Assembly: GCA_015522385.1 (NCBI GenBank)
Contig: WAMJ01000203.1
Location: forward strand, 1 to 12,825
Direction of reading: 5' to 3'
Origin: Candidatus Heimdallarchaeota archaeon
Lineage (GTDB): Archaea > Asgardarchaeota > Heimdallarchaeia > Heimdallarchaeales > Kariarchaeaceae
Length of the DNA stretch: 12,825 nucleotides
A program made the position numbers and the translations under genes. Shown in pieces: positions 7,574-12,825 of this stretch. The notes under the pieces were generated by a model. The model made no database searches. It was not told the origin of the DNA and worked only from the letters and a program-made list of their open reading frames with translations. Each line of letters opens with the position of its first letter. Positions within the stretch are counted from its first letter, which is position 1.

Positions 7574-8124
7574 CACTTCTCTCGATTGTCAATATTTTCT
7601 TTCTAAATATCCTTGTAAGTCTCATCCTGGGGACACTTATTGGGATTTTTGTACCCGGGAGAATCCAAGAGCCATTCAGGGTTTTGGTTCGAGGACTCCG
7701 GCAGTCACTTGTCTCATTCGGAAGGATTCTCTTCCCTGGAGAAACGATGGAGATCGAGATAGTTGTCAGGGTGATCATCCCCTTCTTCCTCCTGATTTAC
7801 ATAGCACGGATGATCGTTGTACTCATCCCGAATCTCGAAGATTATCAGGGGGTGCAGATTGTGCTGATCATCATGGTCGTCTTCCTCTTCATCAACTCCG
7901 TTCCTGTAGACTCAGAATGGGATGTGATCTTCAAACCAGATGCTTCATCCGTCCTGTCCCTTACCGTGAAGACTGCCCTGATTGTCCAGCATGTGACAAA
8001 TCCTGTTCTCGATTACAAACTATTCCTCGGACTCCTGATATACCCCTTTTCTTACCACCTTAGTTTCCTCAACCATACAGAGGATACTGAAAACACACTC
8101 ACCGCAGTCGAGGGGATGTTATGA
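7570..8124 (+). CDS. Polytopic membrane protein, 184 aa
   Basis: The start is GTG 7570, which shares GTGA with the upstream stop. AGGTGAT at 7557-7563 lies six bases before it. Hydrophobic segments are at about 5-28, 63-86 and 95-110, with further candidates at about 127-140 and 150-166, giving three to five passes. An amphipathic basic stretch (31-52, with several Arg) follows the first helix and could lie on the cytoplasmic face. A polar loop PVDSEWDVIF (112-121) separates the third helix from the C-terminal part. The gene overlaps the polymerase gene by ATGA, so the two are probably translated in a coupled way. I recognise no family or catalytic motif. Its central layout resembles that of the 255-aa membrane protein on the other side of the polymerase. 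Confidence 0.8.
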   Translation: MTLLSIVNIFFLNILVSLILGTLIGIFVPGRIQEPFRVLVRGLRQSLVSFGRILFPGETMEIEIVVRVIIPFFLLIYIARMIVVLIPNLEDYQGVQIVLIIMVVFLFINSVPVDSEWDVIFKPDASSVLSLTVKTALIVQHVTNPVLDYKLFLGLLIYPFSYHLSFLNHTEDTENTLTAVEGML

Positions 8125-10712
8125 GAGCTTGGAGTGCCATACCAGTTATTGAGAAGGGCAGTAATCTCCTCCTGCTCGATGGTTTCTGGGAGCGAGATCA
8201 CAGTGTGTTCAACTGTATTATGTATGATCCCTCCACATCATCCCTTGTCAGGTGGCAGGACAAAAATGAGAGGTATATAATACGAATACGCGGTAACCGG
8301 AGATTCAGCAGTTTTCAATCGAGAACTATTGAGATGACCAACCCCTTAAATCACCGTAAGGAATTGATCACGGAGGTCGAGGTTCTTGACCAGTACCCCA
8401 TGATTCCAAAAGAGCAGATTCTGGAGATGAGCGTACAACCACAGCACCAGTACTTCATCAGGAAACAGCTGTCCCCTGGGTCATGGGTGTCGGTAGGGGA
8501 TGACATCAAGATCACACTTCCAGATGATGATCTAAGTGAGATTCGCCACAAACTTCTTGGGGAGACATCGGAGCTTATTGATTTGGCACTGGAAAATCTT
8601 CCTGTCTTGAACTCGAAGGTGACCAATCCGCAGTACTCGACATTCGACATCGAGGTCAAAGCCCCTCGGAATGTGTTCCCAGTACCGGAACGAGCAGAGT
8701 ACCCAGTCCATGCTGTTGGGTTAAGCACAAGTTCAGGAATACGTAAGGTACTGATCCTAGATGAGACATCCTTCCTTAGGGAGGACAAAGACAGCCTAAA
8801 GAAACTGAGAGAGAAGATGATTGAAGAGGAGGATCAGGAGCTAGGAGAAAACCTATCACAGACCCTCGAAGTCAAATTCTTCAATACAGAAGTTGAGCTT
8901 CTGCTCTACCTCGAAGAATCACTCCTCGGTTCTCCCCTACTCATAACCTTCAATGGTGACGGCTTTGACCTCCCGTATATTTACCACCGGATGAGAAAAC
9001 TGGGGCTTAACTCGCGGATCCGAAACGAGGCGAAGATGCACTGGGAACTCGATGGAACTATCCACCTCGATCTCCTGCAATTTCTCCGGAAACCGAGTAT
9101 CCGACTGTATGCTTTTGGCGGGAAGTACTCGAATTTCACATTGGACGAGATCGCCTCCTCAATACTTGGAGTCAGGAAGGTAGAGCACGTCGACTGGTTT
9201 GACGAGATGGATCTCCACGATACCGTGAGGTACACGATCAAAGATGTGGTGATCACACAGAAACTTTTCGAGTATAACAACTACCTCATATGGCTTCTGA
9301 TGATCCTCCTGATGAGACTGGGGAAATTCACCTTCTCCTTTCTCATAAGAAGGGCGATAAGTGCATGGTTACTGCAATGGGTAGCGTATAACCACCAAAG
9401 AAAGGGCTACTTCATGCCGCCAAACGAAGATATCCAAAGAATCAAAGGGGGGTTCGAGAGCTCTGCAGGCATTGATGGAAAACAGTATGAGGGGGCGATC
9501 GTCCTCGATCCAATGCCAGGAGTGTGGTGGGATGTAGTGGTTTACGATTTCGCTTCGCTGTACCCCAGTGTCATCAAGTCGAGGAATCTCGGTTATGACA
9601 CTATTCGATGTGAGGGGAGAGGTCACAAGATCTGCAGGGAAAATGTGGTCCCGGGTCTCTCACACTGGGTGTGCCGTCGTCACACATCCATAATGTCATC
9701 GCTCGTCGGTTATGTCCGTGACCTCAGGGTGAAATGGTACAAGAAGCTTGCTAAGAAGGAGAAGGACCCGGGAATGAAGATCCAGTACAATATGATCCAA
9801 GCTGCGCTCAAGGTCTTCATCAATGCCTCCTACGGGGTGCTAGGAACGGAAATATTTCCGTTGTTCTGTCCACCTGCTGCGGAGGCTACCACTGCATTTG
9901 CTAGGAATGCACTACTGACATTTAAGCGAGTTGTAGAGGACAGGGGCGCCATAGCTGTTTACGGAGATACAGACTCCCTGTTTCTGTACAACACCAACAA
10001 GGACGAGATGGATGAGATCCTCTTCGAGATGCTCATTCTCCACCAGATGGAATTAGGTATAGATTACGACTTCAAGGTTCTCTTCCTAACAAATAAGAAA
10101 AAAAATTATTTCGGTGTTACAAAGTCCGGAGGGATCATCGTCAAGGGGTTACAGGGGAAGAAATCAAATACACCAGTTTTCATCAGAAATGCCTTCACAA
10201 GTATTCTAGACATCTACTCTACGATCACTGATGAGGATGATTTTCCGCGGATCAAACGGGAGGTTCTCGAGTATGTCATCTCGATCTACAAACAGCTCAA
10301 GAGCCAGAGTATCGAGTTCGAGAACTTGGCAACACAGTTCACCTTGAGTAAATCTCCAGAGGAGTACGACAAGAAGACCCCCGCAGTAACTCTTGCTTTA
10401 AATGAGTGTTTGGAGAATCCTAGCTTCATGCATGAGATCAAGCAGGGTTTGATCTTCCTAGGAGTCAAGTGTAATGAGTTCAGCATCGAGGTCACGAACA
10501 ATGTCTTCCCCAATCTCGAGGAGAAGAAAGGTAGTCTCTTACCATGTTCATTCATGCGACCAAAGCACATCAGGAGTGACCAAGTGGACTGGCAGTATTA
10601 CATCACGACTTTCCAGAAGGTTATCAGCCCCCTCCTCTCACCCCTAGGAATCCGTTTCGAGATGGAGGTTGAGGGACAACAGTCTCTCAACGACTACTTC
10701 GGAGGTGACTAA
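8121..10712 (+). CDS. polB: Family B DNA polymerase with proofreading exonuclease and PIP box, 863 aa
   Basis: It copies DNA from a primer and proofreads with 3'-5' exonuclease. All exonuclease motifs are intact: Exo I FDIE (Asp176, Glu178), Exo II FNGDGFD (Asn278, Asp283) and Exo III YTIKD (Tyr371, Asp375). Polymerase motifs are also intact: A, YDFASLYPS (catalytic Asp476); B, KVFINASYG (Lys564, Asn568, Tyr571, Gly572); C, YGDTDS (Asp616, Asp618); and a KKNYFG thumb-side motif at 660-665. Between A and B, Cys497, His502, Cys505, His515, Cys518 and His521 form a metal-ligand-like cluster of a kind I associate with archaeal PolB. The C-terminus has a perfect PCNA-interacting peptide, QQSLNDYF (853-860). 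The length is somewhat above the ~775 aa of euryarchaeal enzymes. AGGGGA at 8111-8116 serves the ATG, which overlaps the previous stop. Being flanked by membrane proteins is unusual. The enzyme looks fully active. Confidence 0.98.
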   Translation: MRAWSAIPVIEKGSNLLLLDGFWERDHSVFNCIMYDPSTSSLVRWQDKNERYIIRIRGNRRFSSFQSRTIEMTNPLNHRKELITEVEVLDQYPMIPKEQILEMSVQPQHQYFIRKQLSPGSWVSVGDDIKITLPDDDLSEIRHKLLGETSELIDLALENLPVLNSKVTNPQYSTFDIEVKAPRNVFPVPERAEYPVHAVGLSTSSGIRKVLILDETSFLREDKDSLKKLREKMIEEEDQELGENLSQTLEVKFFNTEVELLLYLEESLLGSPLLITFNGDGFDLPYIYHRMRKLGLNSRIRNEAKMHWELDGTIHLDLLQFLRKPSIRLYAFGGKYSNFTLDEIASSILGVRKVEHVDWFDEMDLHDTVRYTIKDVVITQKLFEYNNYLIWLLMILLMRLGKFTFSFLIRRAISAWLLQWVAYNHQRKGYFMPPNEDIQRIKGGFESSAGIDGKQYEGAIVLDPMPGVWWDVVVYDFASLYPSVIKSRNLGYDTIRCEGRGHKICRENVVPGLSHWVCRRHTSIMSSLVGYVRDLRVKWYKKLAKKEKDPGMKIQYNMIQAALKVFINASYGVLGTEIFPLFCPPAAEATTAFARNALLTFKRVVEDRGAIAVYGDTDSLFLYNTNKDEMDEILFEMLILHQMELGIDYDFKVLFLTNKKKNYFGVTKSGGIIVKGLQGKKSNTPVFIRNAFTSILDIYSTITDEDDFPRIKREVLEYVISIYKQLKSQSIEFENLATQFTLSKSPEEYDKKTPAVTLALNECLENPSFMHEIKQGLIFLGVKCNEFSIEVTNNVFPNLEEKKGSLLPCSFMRPKHIRSDQVDWQYYITTFQKVISPLLSPLGIRFEMEVEGQQSLNDYFGGD
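10701..10708 (+). promoter_or_regulatory. Strong SD that fixes the start of the 255-aa gene
   Basis: GGAGGTGA, located in the last codons of the polymerase gene, ends five bases before the ATG at 10714. It decides that start over an in-frame GTG at 10669, which would bury 15 extra polar residues within the polymerase gene. Confidence 0.7.
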
Positions 10713-10713
10713 C

Positions 10714-11481
10714 ATGTGGTATCCTACCGAAATAACAGATCTTGTAGATATTGTCTGGTACATCGTCAAAATAATCACCATTACTACCCTAGTGCCATCA
10801 ATCTATGAGGTGATTGAGATGGTAGTCCTCTTTCTCGTGGGGAAGATGCTTCGTATTGTCAGGATCAGGGTCTACTCGACATATAATCTACGGAAGTTCT
10901 TGTACCAGATCTTCTTCTTAGGAGGGATAACGAAACGGCTCTTGCTCATTAACGTTGCATCCGCTCTCGGGTACAAAATTACGTCTAGGACATCAATCAA
11001 GTATATTGTCTCTGGATCAACTGATCTGAGGACAGACGGAGACTTCCAAGATTCGTTTATACTTGGATACTCCAGCTATATCTTCGTCCTTCTCCCACTT
11101 TTCTTGGGGATGTGGTCGGAGAACCTAATCAGTCTCTGGATGAACTTGGGTATGACCAAGATTTTGGCAGTTTTATTCACGTGGTGGATCATCATCTCGC
11201 TCTTCCTCACGGGCAGACCTCGCGGGCAAGAGGTCATCTTCCCACTCGTCACAGTAATACAACGTAACCCGAATCTGATGATCATGCTCCTCTCAATTGG
11301 ACTCACCTCACTGGCGCTCTACCCTACGATGGGGTTGTACTATGTAATGATATTAACGACCGTTCAACTCACCATCCTGTTATTATTCGAGGTTAGGAGA
11401 AATGAATCAATGAATGAGAAGGACATCGAGGATTCATCGTCTTACCAACCGACACTATCAGACATTGGATACTTGGAGTGA
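10714..11481 (+). CDS. Polytopic membrane protein, 255 aa
   Basis: Starting at ATG 10714, just after the polymerase stop, the protein has hydrophobic stretches at about 12-28, 31-47, 115-133, 148-166, 187-203 and 207-226, so roughly five or six passes. A basic segment with many aromatic and aliphatic residues (49-80) follows the first pair and looks amphipathic. A hydrophilic loop containing GSTDLRTDGDFQD (101-113) precedes the central helices, and a second loop with TGRPRGQEV (166-174) follows them. The C-terminal 30 residues are polar and acidic and are probably cytoplasmic. I recognise no family and see no HExxH or similar catalytic signature. Its central portion may be a remote copy of the 184-aa protein upstream of the polymerase. 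It is probably a membrane subunit of the same assembly. Confidence 0.85.
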   Translation: MWYPTEITDLVDIVWYIVKIITITTLVPSIYEVIEMVVLFLVGKMLRIVRIRVYSTYNLRKFLYQIFFLGGITKRLLLINVASALGYKITSRTSIKYIVSGSTDLRTDGDFQDSFILGYSSYIFVLLPLFLGMWSENLISLWMNLGMTKILAVLFTWWIIISLFLTGRPRGQEVIFPLVTVIQRNPNLMIMLLSIGLTSLALYPTMGLYYVMILTTVQLTILLLFEVRRNESMNEKDIEDSSSYQPTLSDIGYLE

Positions 11482-11482
11482 T
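11475..11482 (+). promoter_or_regulatory. SD overlapping the stop of the 255-aa gene
   Basis: GGAGTGAT matches the SD consensus minus one G and ends four bases before GTG 11487. It contains the stop codon of the 255-aa gene (11479-11481). An in-frame GTG at 11478 lies inside it and has no SD of its own, so 11487 is the preferred start. Confidence 0.5.
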
Positions 11483-11486
11483 TAAC

Positions 11487-12825
11487 GTGATAGAGATCCT
11501 TAGCTCAAGAGGAAATATCTCAGAGAACTTACTACTGAGTGAGCTCGAGTGGAGGGAAAGGTACGATCTTCTCATGGATCTGGAGACACATGTAATCTGC
11601 CGTGATCAAGAGGTTGTCGAGACCATAGAAGATGAGTTCAGGTCATCCTTTCTTACAGTTCAGGAAGCCCTTGACTGGAACTTTCTTAAGGATCTCGTGA
11701 GTAGGGAAGGGACGGTCATACTGGTTCTTGACCGCATAGACGAGCGGTTCTTGGCCATATCTGGCATTCTAGGATTTCTAAGAGTAAGGTACTACTGGGC
11801 TGGGATTAGCGTTCTCCCACGGTACTATGATGACCAGCTAATGGAGGATAAAACGGTTGAGTTAAGGGATGATACTTATCTACAGAGATCCAAGGGCTCA
11901 AGGATCATTGATGGTATTGATGAGCTTTCTGGCGATAGTACAATTGTCCTTGTCTCCAATACGTTCTTCCAGAAAAACTGGACAAGATTCACTCCACTCT
12001 TTCTTCCGGATAATACTCTGGTTAAGGTCAAGGACGGAGCCCACCATGAAGAAATATTTCTATCAGTTCAGAGAATGATGGAGATCTGCTTAATCGTCAT
12101 TAGAGTGCTTAGGAGATTGACAGAGGTCGAGATAGTTGAAATTCTAAGTAATATACCTACAATAGACTGGGAGCGAATGGACAGGGATCTACAGACACTC
12201 TTTCTCTATGGAGTGTTGGATATGGGAGGATACATTGCTCTGCAGAATCACTATTTGAGGATCCCAATCCAGTCAATAAACCTATTTGAGTCATCTATTG
12301 GAGAATCCATGGTCTTATTGGATACAATCGAAAACGGATCTATTACTCGCCACAAACTCAGATTGATGAGAGATAAAATCCAGTGTAGTTGTACTCCGTT
12401 TTTCCCATCCATCCCCTGTCAAGGCACAATTCTTTTCCTGACCAAGTTCAGAAATTACTATTCATTGAACCTTAACTTGTGGCAAATTAGGAAATGGCTA
12501 AAGGGATTGGGAGTGATCAGTGGACTTCAGCACTTAGGTTTGCTCACCGTTTGTACCGGGAAGAATTCCCTTGAATATAAATTCGAGGGAGAGGTAGAAA
12601 TCTATCGGTATGAGCTTACACATACTGGTCGAGACATCGTAAGACATGGGTACCCCATAGATGTGTTCCTTGCAGTGAGATCTACCTTCCACGACAGTTT
12701 GGAACATGTCAATGGAGATGATCCGCAAAGACTTCTTGAACTCCTCCTCCCTCTCTTTCCAGGAAGATACACTTATGATGAGTTACTTGCTCTTCTCGTC
12801 TCAACGAGCAGTAGAAGGACTGAAC
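11487..12825 (+). CDS. Large soluble protein of unknown family, cut by the window edge (446 codons visible)
   Basis: The frame opens at GTG 11487 and stays open to the last base, so the C-terminus is missing. There is no signal peptide or membrane helix in the visible part. Residues 74-88 (EGTVILVLDRIDERF) are a hydrophobic strand followed by acidic residues, superficially like a Walker B strand. Residues 151-160 (STIVLVSNTF) form a second buried strand. I find no P-loop, so an ATPase call is not justified. Residues about 200-260 look like a winged helix (a helical pair then a short hairpin, YGVLDMGGYIAL), and 330-385 may be another. Cys300, Cys302 and Cys311 are clustered, but three cysteines alone do not define a metal site. 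The family is not recognised. Its place in the operon suggests a cytoplasmic partner of the membrane proteins. Confidence 0.8.
   Translation, partial: MIEILSSRGNISENLLLSELEWRERYDLLMDLETHVICRDQEVVETIEDEFRSSFLTVQEALDWNFLKDLVSREGTVILVLDRIDERFLAISGILGFLRVRYYWAGISVLPRYYDDQLMEDKTVELRDDTYLQRSKGSRIIDGIDELSGDSTIVLVSNTFFQKNWTRFTPLFLPDNTLVKVKDGAHHEEIFLSVQRMMEICLIVIRVLRRLTEVEIVEILSNIPTIDWERMDRDLQTLFLYGVLDMGGYIALQNHYLRIPIQSINLFESSIGESMVLLDTIENGSITRHKLRLMRDKIQCSCTPFFPSIPCQGTILFLTKFRNYYSLNLNLWQIRKWLKGLGVISGLQHLGLLTVCTGKNSLEYKFEGEVEIYRYELTHTGRDIVRHGYPIDVFLAVRSTFHDSLEHVNGDDPQRLLELLLPLFPGRYTYDELLALLVSTSSRRTE

Noticed and set aside
10098..10105. A8 run in polB as a slippage or frameshift site
   Set aside because: The frame is intact through the conserved KKNYFG motif and to the PIP box, and no alternative product is suggested.
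1..12825. Borg-like element, virus, CRISPR array, insertion sequence or RNA genes
   Set aside because: I found no tandem repeats within genes, no capsid, portal or terminase signatures, no spaced direct repeats, no transposase and no tRNA/rRNA-like segments. A large extrachromosomal element cannot be excluded from one 12.8-kb window.

Overview
The window reads as archaeal DNA. The strongest evidence is a complete replicative-type family B DNA polymerase (8121-10712) whose exonuclease and polymerase motifs are all intact and which ends in a PCNA-binding peptide. The best-supported promoter (7101-7108) is an archaeal TATA-like element centred about 25 nt upstream of an ATG that has no Shine-Dalgarno (SD) sequence, which implies a leaderless transcript. 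The insertion between polymerase motifs A and B, rich in Cys and His, recalls PolB of TACK/Asgard-type archaea. That is my reading of the residues, and I cannot place the lineage or tell a chromosome from a large plasmid or provirus. No tRNA, rRNA, CRISPR array, insertion sequence or capsid gene is visible.

All supported genes lie on the + strand, with almost no intergenic DNA. Positions 1-206 are an AT-rich, probably non-coding leader. It is followed by an 857-aa protein of unknown family (207-2780), a 33-aa one-helix membrane peptide (2777-2878), a 308-aa secreted protein anchored at its C-terminus (2889-3815) and a 1088-aa protein (3812-7078). A 51-nt gap with an internal promoter comes next. 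Then follow a 147-aa membrane protein (7130-7573), a 184-aa polytopic membrane protein (7570-8124), the polymerase (8121-10712), a 255-aa polytopic membrane protein (10714-11481) and a large soluble protein that runs off the right edge (11487 onward). Four junctions are 4-base ATGA/GTGA overlaps, and most internal starts have good SD sequences. This suggests two translationally coupled operons, or one operon with an internal promoter.

Only the polymerase has a secure function. The most interesting inference is that the first half of the 1088-aa protein follows the layout of HerA/VirB4-type DNA-pumping ATPases, but with eroded Walker A and Walker B motifs. It would then be a pseudo-ATPase. Combined with five small or medium membrane proteins, one cell-surface protein and a proofreading polymerase, the cluster could be a membrane-linked DNA-processing, DNA-transfer or replication module that I do not recognise. 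This is a hypothesis from gene context and eye-level motif reading. Profile and structure searches would decide it.
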